Assembly: GCF_002924445.1 (NCBI RefSeq)
Contig: NZ_PIGG01000065.1
Coordinates: forward strand, 124,001-188,000
From: Minwuia thermotolerans
GTDB taxonomy: Bacteria > Pseudomonadota > Alphaproteobacteria > Minwuiales > Minwuiaceae
Direction: 5' to 3'
Length of the DNA: 64,000 nucleotides
The translations under genes and the position numbers were made by a program. Shown in pieces: positions 33,119 through 41,015 of this stretch. Every line of letters begins with the position of its first letter. Position 1 is the stretch's first letter. The notes below the pieces were generated by a model. That model searched no databases, was not told the DNA's origin, and saw only the letters and a list, made by a program, of their open reading frames with translations.

Positions 33119-34153
33119 ATGTCCGAAGCCCATGACCAGGCGTCCTCAAGCCTTGCTCCGGCGTCCATTTCGCCGCCCGGCGCCGACCCGCTCTCCGATG
33201 TCCTGCGTTCGATCCGACTGACAGGCGCGCTGTTCTTCGTCGTCGATGCCTCGAGCCCCTGGTGCGTGGACATCCCGCGGGCGAAGTCCTTCGCCGAGAT
33301 CATCCTGCCGGGCGCCCGGCAGATCATCTCCTATCACGTCGTGGTCGAGGGGCGGGGCCATGCCGGCGTGCCCGGCAGTCCCGCCGTCGAGATCGGGCCC
33401 GGCGACATCGTCGTGTTTCCCCACGGTGATCCCTACACCATGCTCAGCGAACCGGGGACGCCGCCCGAACTGGGCCCTGCGGAGACGATGGACTTCTTTC
33501 GCGACCTTGCCGCCGGGCGGCTGCCCTTCGTCATTCCGGAGGGTGGCGGGGCGCCGCCGCCGGCGAAGTTCATCTGCGGCTTTCTCGGTTGCGACCTGTC
33601 GCCGTTCAATCCGTTGCTGGCGAACCTGCCCCGGCTTCTGCACATACGCCGAAGCGCCGCCGGCGAAGCCGATCTGCTCGACCGCCTGATCGAACTGACG
33701 CTCGAGGAATCCCGGCGCGAGCGGGCCGGGGGCGCCAGTATCCGTCTCGGCCTGAGCGAATTGATGTTCGTGGAAGCGCTTCGCCGCCATCTGTCGGCCA
33801 CGGATGGGGGCGGGTGCGGCTGGCTGTCAGGGCTCGCCGATCCTGGCGTCGGGCGCGCGCTCTCCCTGATCCATGCCGATCCCGCCCGCGGCTGGACGCT
33901 GGCCGCTCTGGCGCAGGAAGCCGGCCTGTCGCGCAGCGTGCTGGCCGCCCGTTTTGCCGCCACGGTGGGGGAGACACCGATGCACTATCTTGCGCTGTGG
34001 CGGATGCACGTGGCCGGCCGATATCTGCGTGACGGCGTCAAGGTGGCTGCTGTCGCGCGTGAGGTGGGTTATGCGTCCGAGGCCGCGTTCAGCCGTGCCT
34101 TCAAGAAGTTCATTGGACTTTCCCCCGCCGCCTGGCACGCCGCCGAACGGTGA
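33119..34153 (+). CDS. AraC-family transcriptional regulator with cupin sensor domain
   Basis: A 344-residue regulator. The first 200 residues form a cupin_6-type effector domain (SYHVVVEGRGHAGVPG, EIGPGDIVVFPHGDPY). The C-terminal 100 residues hold two helix-turn-helix units: WTLAALAQEAGLSRSVLAARF and VAAVAREVGYASEAAFSRAFKKF, the second being the AraC consensus. The start at 33119 has AGGGAGC in front; an ATG 15 bases earlier lacks one. AraC proteins with this cupin usually control adjacent oxidoreductase or detoxification genes; candidates are the divergent methyltransferase and the convergent PfpI gene. Confidence 0.9.
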   Translation: MSEAHDQASSSLAPASISPPGADPLSDVLRSIRLTGALFFVVDASSPWCVDIPRAKSFAEIILPGARQIISYHVVVEGRGHAGVPGSPAVEIGPGDIVVFPHGDPYTMLSEPGTPPELGPAETMDFFRDLAAGRLPFVIPEGGGAPPPAKFICGFLGCDLSPFNPLLANLPRLLHIRRSAAGEADLLDRLIELTLEESRRERAGGASIRLGLSELMFVEALRRHLSATDGGGCGWLSGLADPGVGRALSLIHADPARGWTLAALAQEAGLSRSVLAARFAATVGETPMHYLALWRMHVAGRYLRDGVKVAAVAREVGYASEAAFSRAFKKFIGLSPAAWHAAER

Positions 34154-34175
34154 CGCGGCGGCGAATGAGACCAGG

Positions 34176-34712
34176 CTAGGCAGCCTGGAACAGACGGACC
34201 GTCTCCCTGCAGAAGGCCGGCAGGTCGCCGGGATTGCGGCTGGTGACGAAATTGCCGTCGACCACGACCTCCTGGTCGACCCATTCCGCCCCGGCATTGG
34301 CCAGATCGTTCTTCAGCGACGGCCAGGAGGTCATCTTCCGGCCCTTCGCCGCGCCGGCCTCGATCAGCGTCCAGGGACCGTGGCAGATCGCGGCCACCGG
34401 CTTCTCCGCCTCGACGAAGCTCTGCACGAAGGCGACGGCCTTGTCCTTGATGCGCAGCGCGTCCGGATTGATCACACCGCCGGGCAGCAACAGGGCGTCG
34501 TAGTCGGCCGCGTCCGTCTCGGCCAGGGTGGCGTCGACCTCGAACTTGCTGCCCCAGTCGGTCTTCTGCCAGCTGGTTACCTTGCCGTCGTGCGGCGCGA
34601 CGATAACCGTCTCCATGCCGGCGTCCTGCAAGGCCTCACGGGGCTCGCACAGTTCCACTTCCTCGAATCCGTCGGTGACCAGGATGGCCACCCGTTTGCT
34701 GTTCTCGGCCAT
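34176..34712 (-). CDS. PfpI/DJ-1 family protein (deglycase/protease type)
   Basis: A 178-residue single-domain member of the DJ-1/PfpI superfamily. The nucleophile elbow reads AAICHGPW with Cys-110 followed by His-111, and a conserved acidic residue stands in DGFEEVEL near 17-20, matching PfpI and YhbO. Members are described as proteases, glyoxalases or glycation-repair enzymes; which applies is not decidable here. It is a stand-alone gene, convergent with the AraC regulator (22 bases) and divergent from the membrane hydroxylase. Confidence 0.9.
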   Translation of the reverse strand: MAENSKRVAILVTDGFEEVELCEPREALQDAGMETVIVAPHDGKVTSWQKTDWGSKFEVDATLAETDAADYDALLLPGGVINPDALRIKDKAVAFVQSFVEAEKPVAAICHGPWTLIEAGAAKGRKMTSWPSLKNDLANAGAEWVDQEVVVDGNFVTSRNPGDLPAFCRETVRLFQAA

Positions 34713-34927
34713 GTCTCGCGTCCTCTACTCTGCGATTGGCGTTGCGGGCCGTTCGATGCGGCCTGCGGCTGAAACCGCGATCTGGGAACGGTGTGCGCCC
34801 CGGACAACGGGCCGGCCGCGGGACTGTGTCCCTTGGCCGCGCCGGCCTGCGCGGAGGCGGTTTCCCGGGGCCCGCCGCTTCGTTAGGATGATCGCTCGAT
34901 CAGCGGGGCAAGTCGGGGAGGACGGCC

Positions 34928-35614
34928 ATGACCCTTGCCGAACAACAGGCATTCCGCGCCGAGTTCCGGCATACGATACCGGCAGGCTACAGCGGCGTCC
35001 GCCACGGCCTGACGGCGCTGGGGATCGGTCTGGCTTTCATCGCGCTGTTCCTCTGGGCACTCGACGCGCCGCTGGCCTGGACCGACCTCGCCATGATCGC
35101 CGTCGGGATCGTGGGCTGGAACTTCGTCGAATGGTGGGTGCACGCCAGGGTGCTGCACCAGCCGCGGAAGAACCGCATCGCGCGGGCGCTCTACCAGCGC
35201 CATACCCATACCCATCACCGCTTCTTCACCCGGGAACTGGCGCGCTACGAGGGGACGCGGGACCTGAAGATCGTGTTCTTTCCCGTCTTCGCGCTGCCGG
35301 CGACCCTGCTGCTGTCGACGCCTGTGGCGGGGCTGGCCTGGCTTGCGACCTCCGCCAACGCCGCGCTCCTGCTTCTGGCGACGGTGGCGGCGATGTACAT
35401 CCTGTTCGAGGTCATGCACTTCTGCGCCCACATGCCTGACAACGCCTTCGTCCGGCACGCGCCGCTGATCGCCATGATGCGCCGCCACCACATCGCGCAC
35501 CATGAACCGTCGCGAATGATGCGCGCGAACATGAACTTCACCTTTCCGCTCTTTGACTGGCTGTTCGGCGCCGTGGACACCGGGCCTGCAGCGGCGGAAC
35601 AGCCGGCGGAATAG
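34928..35614 (+). CDS. Membrane His-box hydroxylase/desaturase-like protein
   Basis: A 228-residue membrane protein with about four helices and clustered histidines on cytoplasmic loops: WWVHARVLHQ, RHTHTHHRFF, HFCAHM and RRHHIAHH. This is the di-iron histidine pattern of the fatty acid hydroxylase / sterol desaturase superfamily, in a short form. Substrate is unknown; lipid or carotenoid hydroxylation is a guess from the family. ATG at 34928 follows GGGGAGG at good distance. It ends 9 bases from the convergent transglutaminase-like gene. Confidence 0.78.
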   Translation: MTLAEQQAFRAEFRHTIPAGYSGVRHGLTALGIGLAFIALFLWALDAPLAWTDLAMIAVGIVGWNFVEWWVHARVLHQPRKNRIARALYQRHTHTHHRFFTRELARYEGTRDLKIVFFPVFALPATLLLSTPVAGLAWLATSANAALLLLATVAAMYILFEVMHFCAHMPDNAFVRHAPLIAMMRRHHIAHHEPSRMMRANMNFTFPLFDWLFGAVDTGPAAAEQPAE

Positions 35615-35623
35615 CGCATCCGT

Positions 35624-36436
35624 TCAGTTGGCGGCGTCGTCGACGGGATAGGTCCAGACGCGGAAGCTCTGAAGCGTGTTGGGGCCGAAGGTCAGGCTGA
35701 TGGGCACGTCCGTGGCGTCCCGGCCGCGGGCGATGAGAATGCGGCCATAGCGCGGCGTGTTGTTGCGCGGATCGAAGATACGCCAGCCGCCGTTGAGCCA
35801 GACTTCTAGCCAGGCGGCGAAATCCGGTTCGGTCGGCTCGAAGCCGATATCGCTGAGATAGCCGGTGCAGTAGCGCGCCGGGATGTTCAGGCAGCGCAGG
35901 AAGGCGATCGCCAGGTGGGTGTAGTCCCGGCAGACGCCGAAACGCTCGTTGAAGACGTCCAGGGCGGTCATCGTGGGCCGCGCCCGGAAATAGTCGAACG
36001 TGATGTGGTTGTGCACATAGTCGCAGATCGCCTGGACGCGCTGCCAGCCGGGCGGCGTATGACCGAAAAGATCCCATGCGGCTTCCATCAGCCGGTCGGT
36101 CTCGCAATAGCGGCTGCCGAGCAGGAAGGTCAGCACCTCGGCGGGCAGTTCCTCCACCGGGTGTTGGGCGGCCGAGTACAGCGCCGGATCGGGTTGGCCG
36201 GAATCCCGGATCAACGCGTCGGCGGTGACCGTCGTCGGACCGGCCGGGGCGACGATCCGCGTGCACCAGTTGCCGAAGCCGTCGCGATAGGCATCCATCG
36301 GAACCGACGGACTCACGATCATGTGGTCCGGGCGGACGAAATCCGAAACGCGTGAAAAATGAGTGTGCAGCAGCAGCAGCATTGGCGTCGGCTGCGGGCA
36401 ATCATGAACGATCTCGTAGCCGATCCTGATGAGCAT
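35624..36436 (-). CDS. Transglutaminase-like protein of the alphaproteobacterial type, catalytic His missing
   Basis: The 270-residue protein starts with the family-specific beta domain (IGYEIVHDCPQPTPMLLLLH) followed by a transglutaminase core with the nucleophile in RFGVCRDYTHLAIAF (Cys-169) and PARYCTGYL. In classic members the second triad residue lies in H-A-W-x-E; here the segment is FAAWLEVW, so Ala stands at the His position, while Asp in FDPRNN is kept. I recall the same replacement in many alphaproteobacterial homologues, so the group may work differently or not be catalytic. GGGAAGGA precedes the start. Confidence 0.85.
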   Translation of the reverse strand: MLIRIGYEIVHDCPQPTPMLLLLHTHFSRVSDFVRPDHMIVSPSVPMDAYRDGFGNWCTRIVAPAGPTTVTADALIRDSGQPDPALYSAAQHPVEELPAEVLTFLLGSRYCETDRLMEAAWDLFGHTPPGWQRVQAICDYVHNHITFDYFRARPTMTALDVFNERFGVCRDYTHLAIAFLRCLNIPARYCTGYLSDIGFEPTEPDFAAWLEVWLNGGWRIFDPRNNTPRYGRILIARGRDATDVPISLTFGPNTLQSFRVWTYPVDDAAN

Positions 36437-36521
36437 TGCCGGTCCTTCCCTGTGCTTTTGTTGAACATCGGAAGGAGGAAGGCGGGCTTCCGCCTCAATG
36501 CATGGTCGGCGACAATCTGGC

Positions 36522-36542
36522 GGGACGCTCCGGCCGCGTCCC
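36522..36542. repeat. Perfect 7-bp hairpin between two minus-strand genes
   Basis: GGGACGC (36522-36528) pairs with GCGTCCC (36536-36542) around a 7-base loop, just beyond the stop of the small Lys/Ala-rich gene. It could terminate that transcript, but no T-run follows on the minus strand. A smaller hairpin, AGGCGG with CCGCCT, lies at 36480-36495. Confidence 0.35.
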
Positions 36543-36552
36543 GGTGGCGGGT

Positions 36553-36807
36553 CTATTCGCCCGGCGTGCCGGATGCCTTCGCCTTGGGCCGGGCGGTCTT
36601 CTTGGCGCTCTTGGCGGCTTTGGCAGCGGTGGCGGCCGCCTTTTCCTCGATCTCGGCTTCCTCTTTCGCCAGGCGGAGCAGGCGCAGCTTCTCGGTCTTG
36701 GCGAGACGCGACTGGCGTTCCTTCTCCTTGTCGCGGATGAACTGCTTGTCCTTCTTGCGGTCCGCCTCACGGCGCGCATCGGCGGCGGTCATCGCGGGCT
36801 TCTTCAT
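36553..36807 (-). CDS. Small highly charged Lys/Ala-rich protein
   Basis: The 84-residue product is almost entirely helical and charged (AREADRKKDKQFIRDKEKERQ), ending in an Ala/Lys/Pro tail (AAKAAKSAKKTARPKAK) like the nucleic-acid-binding tails of histone-H1-type proteins. I recognise no named family. ATG at 36807 has only a weak RBS (GGGAAA). Codon use matches the neighbours, and it lies 150 bases after the cold-shock gene on the same strand, so a nucleoid or RNA-related role would be a guess. Confidence 0.55.
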   Translation of the reverse strand: MKKPAMTAADARREADRKKDKQFIRDKEKERQSRLAKTEKLRLLRLAKEEAEIEEKAAATAAKAAKSAKKTARPKAKASGTPGE

Positions 36808-36867
36808 CAAGGTTTCCCAATCTGCGAGGGGAGGGGAGCGGCGCGGACCGATCCCAAAAGCAATGAC

Positions 36868-36891
36868 GGGGGCGCTGTCGCCAGCACCCCC
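36868..36891 (-). terminator. Hairpin after the cold-shock gene
   Basis: GGGGGCGCTG (36868-36877) and CAGCACCCCC (36882-36891) pair with one mismatch around a 4-base loop. Read on the minus strand, GTCATTGCTTTTG follows, with a short T4. It is the likely end of the cold-shock transcript. Confidence 0.5.
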
Positions 36892-36957
36892 GCACATGCA
36901 CGGTAGCCGAACCATGACCCGGATCTAGATGAGTCCGGACCCCGGCCGACCGCGAGT

Positions 36958-37167
36958 TCAGTCGACGATCGTGAGGTTCTCCGCGGAGGATTTGCCCTGC
37001 CGTCCGGTGACGAGTTCGTACTCGACCTTCTGGCCCTCGTCGAGCGTGCTGAGACCGGCGCGTTCAACGGCCGAGATGTGGACGAAGGCGTCTTTCGAGC
37101 CGTCGTCAGGAGCGATGAATCCGAACCCCTTGGTCGAATTGAACCACTTAACGGTGCCTACGGTTAT
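36958..37167 (-). CDS. Cold-shock protein, CspA family, with ATA at the start position
   Basis: The 69-residue protein is a complete single cold-shock domain, an RNA/DNA chaperone. [16 protein letters not shown] contains RNP1 (KGFGFI), AFVHIS is RNP2, and the ending [10 protein letters not shown] is in register with CspA proteins. The coding frame begins exactly where CspA proteins begin, with GGAG seven bases upstream, but the start triplet at 37165-37167 reads ATA on the minus strand, not ATG. The frame upstream holds no ATG, GTG or TTG nearby, only a CTG eight codons earlier. The long upstream gap fits a cold-shock 5' leader. Confidence 0.88.
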   Translation of the reverse strand: MTVGTVKWFNSTKGFGFIAPDDGSKDAFVHISAVERAGLSTLDEGQKVEYELVTGRQGKSSAENLTIVD

Positions 37168-37683
37168 TGTCTTTCTCCAGAACAGTTCGCGGCGTCGGGC
37201 GTTACTCGATGCAATGCCGTCTCGTGCCGCTTTTTTCGCTTCGCAGGCAGATTGCGTCGAATGACCCGGGTACTTCTTCGAAGCCCGCGCCTGACAATTT
37301 GCCTGCAGCCACGAATATAGCCATAGGGCGGGGGAAATTCAATCATGGATTTCGGCAGGGACCGAGAAGGGACTGGCAGCGGTTTTCCGGGAACGCCAGG
37401 CTGGCCTGCCGCATCGGTCCCGCGGCGGAAATGCTCGGCGGCAGCGGGTGAAACGGCCGACAAGGCCGGTCCGTCCGCGCGAATTGCCTCGCGAATATGT
37501 GCCCCCGGCGCAAAATTCGATGGTATCGCGCTCAATCGATATAAAAAATTGCTCGAAACAATTTTGAAAACTGAAAAAAATAAAATGCAAAATACAAATA
37601 AAAAAATCTATCGTTGCGGCAACTTGATTTATAATGTACACGTATTTTGAAGTTACGGCAGCTGAAATTTAAGGAATTTATGC
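37168..37683. other. 516-base gap: presumed cold-shock leader and AT-rich promoter region
   Basis: The half next to the cold-shock gene (37168-37520) is GC-rich and gene-free, suitable for a long structured 5' leader. From about 37530 to 37680 the DNA is strongly AT-rich, with A-runs at 37573-37607. TATAAT occurs at 37630-37635 on the plus strand, 49 bases before the next gene, without a good -35 hexamer at 17 bases. Promoters for both flanking genes probably lie in this AT-rich patch; I cannot place them exactly. Confidence 0.45.
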
Positions 37684-38034
37684 ATGAATACCCCCGTATG
37701 GACCAAACCAGCCCTTTTCGGCGCGGCCGGTGGCGCAGCGCTTCTCGCCCTGGTCGGCTTTGCCTGGGCTGGCTGGGAGACAGCCGATTCCGCCGAGCAG
37801 ATGGCAACGCAGCGCGCCCACGCGGAGGTGGTGGCCGCGCTGGTGCCCTTCTGTGTGCAGAACGCCGGTGCGGACCCGCAGCGGGTCGCGGTGCTGACAC
37901 GGATGAAGGCGGCGCCGACCTATTCCCGCGCCGAGATGCTGATGGAGAGCGGCTGGGCGACGATGCCCGGCGACGAGCGGCCCGACCGCAGTCTCGCCAA
38001 CGCGTGCCTGGACCGGCTGGCCACCGAATTCTAG
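37684..38034 (+). CDS. Conserved hypothetical protein with N-terminal membrane helix
   Basis: A 116-residue protein. Residues 8-30 (ALFGAAGGAALLALVGFAW) form one membrane helix or uncleaved signal; the remainder, with ALVPFCVQNAG and SLANACLDRL, has two Cys that could pair in the periplasm. I have seen proteins of this build (ending in the periplasm, with a G-W-x-G motif after the helix) annotated as hypothetical in many alphaproteobacteria. Function unknown. The stop interlocks with that of the convergent YaiI gene in CTAG (38031-38034). Confidence 0.7.
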   Translation: MNTPVWTKPALFGAAGGAALLALVGFAWAGWETADSAEQMATQRAHAEVVAALVPFCVQNAGADPQRVAVLTRMKAAPTYSRAEMLMESGWATMPGDERPDRSLANACLDRLATEF

Positions 38035-38510
38035 GGACTGTCGTCACCCGGGCCGGACTGTTTCCGCGCGGCCTGCACCGCCCGCTCCAGCCGGTCGAGG
38101 AAGCGCGAGCGGTCCGCCCTGCCGAACGGGCGGCCGCCGCCGCCGGTCCAGAGGGGATTGGCCGCGCGGATGTCAGCCATCAGGTTCCGCGCCGCGAGCT
38201 GGGCCCCGATGTTGTCGGGCGTGAAGGCGTCGCCGTTGTGGCGGATGGCCATCGCGCCCCGCTCCAGGCAGCGGCCGGCCAGCGGTATGTCGCCTGTAAT
38301 GCAGATGTCGCCCGGTCCGGCGCGCTCGGCTATCCAGTCGTCGGCCGCGTCGGCGCCCTCGGCGACGATCACCGTCTTTACCAACGGATCGCGGCTGGGT
38401 CTGAGGCCGCCATTGGAGACGACGTAGACCTCCAGCCCGTGCCGCGCGGCCACGCGCTCGACCTCCTGTCTGACGGGGCAGGCGTCGGCGTCTACGAAGA
38501 TGCGGGTCAT
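38031..38510 (-). CDS. YaiI/YqxD family protein (DUF188)
   Basis: A 159-residue protein of the UPF0178 family, a PIN-like fold of unknown activity. The opening IFVDADACPVRQEV is the signature, with paired Asp residues, and AERAGPGDICITGDIPLAGRC forms the second acidic site. GRADRSRFLDRLERAVQ closes the domain. Start at 38510 places the signature at residue 5, as in homologues. The gene follows the halohydrin-dehalogenase-like gene by 8 bases and is probably co-transcribed. Confidence 0.92.
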   Translation of the reverse strand: MTRIFVDADACPVRQEVERVAARHGLEVYVVSNGGLRPSRDPLVKTVIVAEGADAADDWIAERAGPGDICITGDIPLAGRCLERGAMAIRHNGDAFTPDNIGAQLAARNLMADIRAANPLWTGGGGRPFGRADRSRFLDRLERAVQAARKQSGPGDDSP

Positions 38511-38518
38511 GTTGAGCC

Positions 38519-39184
38519 TCAGGTCGCCCAGCCGCCGGCCAGAGGGATGATCTGGCCGACCATGTGGTTGCACCTTTCGCTGGCGAGGTAGGCGGCGAGT
38601 TCCGCGGTTTCCTCGGCCGCGCCCACCCGGTTGGTCGGCACGTTGCGTTTGACGTGCTCGAGGAACTTCGCGTTGTCCAGAATGTCGTCGGGATAATAGG
38701 TGTCGTTGTTGATGTAGTTCTGCGCGATGGCGTTGGCCTGGATGTTCTCGCGCGCCAGTTCGAGTCCCAGGGCCTTGATGAAGCCGTTCTGCGCGCCGCG
38801 CGCGGCGCAGTAGGCGGCGTTGTTGGGAATGCCACGGAGCGGCGCCGCGCTAGTCACGGCAATGATCCTGCCCGACCGCCGCTCCCGCATCTGCGGAACC
38901 ACCGCGCGGACCACGTACATCAGCGGATCGACCATGGATTCGAACAGTCTCCGCCAGTCCGTATTGTCGATTGCCTCGACCGGCCCGGTCATCGGCGGTT
39001 CGGCCAGGTTGGCGACCAGAATGTCGATCCGGCCCGCGGCCGCCACCAGCGCCTCGCATTCGGCCTGGCTCTTCATGGGCTCGCCGCCCCGGATCACCGC
39101 TATGCCGAGTTCTTCGAACCTGCGGGCGATCGCCGGACCCATATAGCGCTCGGCGCAGGTGACGAGGGCGGTTCGCTTGGTCAT
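38519..39184 (-). CDS. Halohydrin-dehalogenase-like short-chain dehydrogenase-fold protein
   Basis: The 221-residue SDR-fold protein lacks both normal SDR marks. The Gly-rich NAD loop is replaced by VTCAERYMG, where T9-x4-Y14-x-G16 is the T-x4-[F/Y]-x-G motif defining halohydrin dehalogenases. The catalytic site is S112-x12-Y125-x3-R129, with Arg where SDRs have Lys; Ser-Tyr-Arg is the halohydrin dehalogenase triad. The later segment with NY and YYP before a short helix also resembles HheC. Such enzymes close vicinal haloalcohols to epoxides with loss of halide and open epoxides with azide, cyanide or nitrite. No haloalkane-metabolising neighbour is visible. Confidence 0.8.
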   Translation of the reverse strand: MTKRTALVTCAERYMGPAIARRFEELGIAVIRGGEPMKSQAECEALVAAAGRIDILVANLAEPPMTGPVEAIDNTDWRRLFESMVDPLMYVVRAVVPQMRERRSGRIIAVTSAAPLRGIPNNAAYCAARGAQNGFIKALGLELARENIQANAIAQNYINNDTYYPDDILDNAKFLEHVKRNVPTNRVGAAEETAELAAYLASERCNHMVGQIIPLAGGWAT

Positions 39185-39341
39185 GGTTCGGTTCCCGGAA
39201 GACGGATGATGGCGCGGCGGTGTCGACCGCCCGAAGCTAGATGAAGGCGCGCCGGGATGGAACCGCCGCGCGCCCTGCCGGTTGGAACCTGAGGCCACGC
39301 CAGCCATAGTGGCGGAAACCATGCCAATGAGGAGCGAGACC

Positions 39342-39833
39342 ATGAGCGAGAAGCGCTGGAGCGTCTATCTGTCGGGCGAAATCCACAGCGACTGGCGCGA
39401 GCGGATCGAGAGCGGCATCGCCGAGGCCGGTCTGCCGGTCGATCTGAGCGCGCCGATCACCGTCCATGAGGACTCCGACGATTGCGGCGTCGCGATCTTC
39501 GGGGCCGAACCGGACAAGTTCTGGCACGACCGCAAGGGCGCGCAGCTCAACGCCATGCGCACCCAGACGTTGATCCGGGAGGCCGACCTTGTCGTCGTCC
39601 GCTTCGGGGAAAAGTACAAGCAGTGGAACGCCGCCTTCGACGCCGGTTTTGCGGCGGCTCTGGGCATTCCCTACATCACGCTCCATCCCGAGCAGCACGA
39701 CCACGCGCTGAAGGAAGTCGACGGCGCGGCCAACGCCGTCGCCCGGGAGCCCGAACAGGTCGTGCAGGCGCTGGCCTACATCATTAGCGGACGGATGCCG
39801 GCGGTCATGTCGGGCACTCAGGCGGCGGAGTAG
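39342..39833 (+). CDS. YtoQ family protein
   Basis: A 163-residue protein matching YtoQ: WSVYLSGEIHSDWRERIE at the start, DDCGVAIFGAEPDKFWHD, and VVRFGEKYKQWNAAFDAG in the middle. The fold is related to nucleoside 2-deoxyribosyltransferase-like proteins; function is not established. Start at 39342 is preceded by GAGGAG, while earlier in-frame ATGs are not. It ends 3 bases from the convergent luciferase-like monooxygenase gene. Confidence 0.87.
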   Translation: MSEKRWSVYLSGEIHSDWRERIESGIAEAGLPVDLSAPITVHEDSDDCGVAIFGAEPDKFWHDRKGAQLNAMRTQTLIREADLVVVRFGEKYKQWNAAFDAGFAAALGIPYITLHPEQHDHALKEVDGAANAVAREPEQVVQALAYIISGRMPAVMSGTQAAE

Positions 39834-39836
39834 CGG

Positions 39837-40853
39837 TCAGCCCGCCGCCGCCTTGAGGCGGGGGGCGACGTCGCGCACGAACCGCTCCAGATGCGGGTTC
39901 ATCTGAGCGGCGGTCATGCCCGGCGGCACGCCCCAGGTCACAAGATCCGTGACGCCGTACTCGGCGATGAAGGCGGACAGCTCGGCGACGCAGTGATCGA
40001 CGTCGCCGACCACCCAGCTCTGAGGGATGCGGTCGACATCCCGGCTGGTGGCGAGACCGTCGCCGGATTCCCGGTTGAAGCGCAGATAGACCTCCATGCG
40101 GTAGCGCTCGGCCTGTTTCACCGCGGGCCAGTCCCGCTCCGGATCGTCGGTGACGAGACAGGACCGGATGATGCCGACGCGGCGGCTATCGGGATCGTGG
40201 CCGGCGGCGCGCATGTCCTCGCGCCAGGGATCGAGAACCTCTGCCCGCGGTCCCTGGGGCAGCAGGTTGGCGCCGAAGCGGGCGGCGCGCCGCGCCCCGG
40301 GCTCCGACATGGCGGCGATCCAGATGGGCGGGCCGCCTTCCTGGACATAGCCGGGCCGGATCTCGACATCCTCGAACCGGTATCGCTTGCCGGCGAAGCT
40401 GAACTTCTCGCCCGAGAAGCAACGCTGCAGCACCTCGATTCCTTCCTCGGTACGGGAGACGCGCTGCTTCACCGGAATGCCGAAGCCACGGAACTCGTGC
40501 GGCGCATAGCCCATGCCGATGCCGATCTCGATCCGTCCGTTCGACAGGTTGTCGATGACGGCCAGGTCCTCGGCCAGCCTGACGGGGTTCTGGAACGGCA
40601 TCAGGCAGATGTCCGACGAGAAGCGGACATGCTTCGTCCGCGCGGCCATGGCCGCGGCCACTGGCGTCCATGACGGCAGGTAGCCGTCCTCCAGAAAGTG
40701 GTGCTCGGTGAACCAGACCAGGTCCAGGCCGAGGCCATCGAGCCAGGCGACCTGGTCCAGGATAGTGCCGTAGAGCTCGGTGTTGGCGATGCCGGAATCC
40801 GGCGGATTGCGGAAATCGTAGGCGACGCCGATCCGAAGCGGCGGTCGGGCCAT
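39837..40853 (-). CDS. Luciferase-like flavin-dependent monooxygenase (LLM class)
   Basis: A 338-residue bacterial-luciferase-fold enzyme that uses reduced FMN or F420. Typical features are the barrel start RIGVAYDFRNPP, GLDLVWFTEHHF, RIEIGIGMGYAPHEFRGFG and GPPIWIAAMSEPGARRAARFG. Start at 40853 has no obvious strong RBS but gives the exact family N-terminus. It is probably a single gene. The substrate is unknown; the family includes alkane, sulfonate and nitrilotriacetate monooxygenases. The flavin reductase at 534-1145 could serve it, but that is speculation. Confidence 0.85.
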   Translation of the reverse strand: MARPPLRIGVAYDFRNPPDSGIANTELYGTILDQVAWLDGLGLDLVWFTEHHFLEDGYLPSWTPVAAAMAARTKHVRFSSDICLMPFQNPVRLAEDLAVIDNLSNGRIEIGIGMGYAPHEFRGFGIPVKQRVSRTEEGIEVLQRCFSGEKFSFAGKRYRFEDVEIRPGYVQEGGPPIWIAAMSEPGARRAARFGANLLPQGPRAEVLDPWREDMRAAGHDPDSRRVGIIRSCLVTDDPERDWPAVKQAERYRMEVYLRFNRESGDGLATSRDVDRIPQSWVVGDVDHCVAELSAFIAEYGVTDLVTWGVPPGMTAAQMNPHLERFVRDVAPRLKAAAG

Positions 40854-41015
40854 GGTTTCTCTCCCCGTCTGTCTCTCTCCCGCAGGCGATCCTGACCGCA
40901 TTCGTCCGCCGGGGCCAGAGGGTGCGGTGCGGCGCGGCGTTGACGATTTGTTAACCTGTCCGGGTTCTGCTGGCGGCATGAGCCGAGAAGTCTCTAGAGC
41001 GCGGAAGCGGTCGGC

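Noticed and set aside
37345-37650. Open frame of about 100 residues across the gap beside the cold-shock gene
   Set aside because: It runs through the AT-rich promoter region, changes from GC-rich to poly-Lys/Asn codons midway and has no RBS.
40930-41015. TTGACG with GTTAAC as a promoter or CtrA site before the SprA-related gene
   Set aside because: TTGACG is present, but no acceptable -10 element lies 16-18 bases downstream, and only one TTAA half-site is found for a CtrA box.
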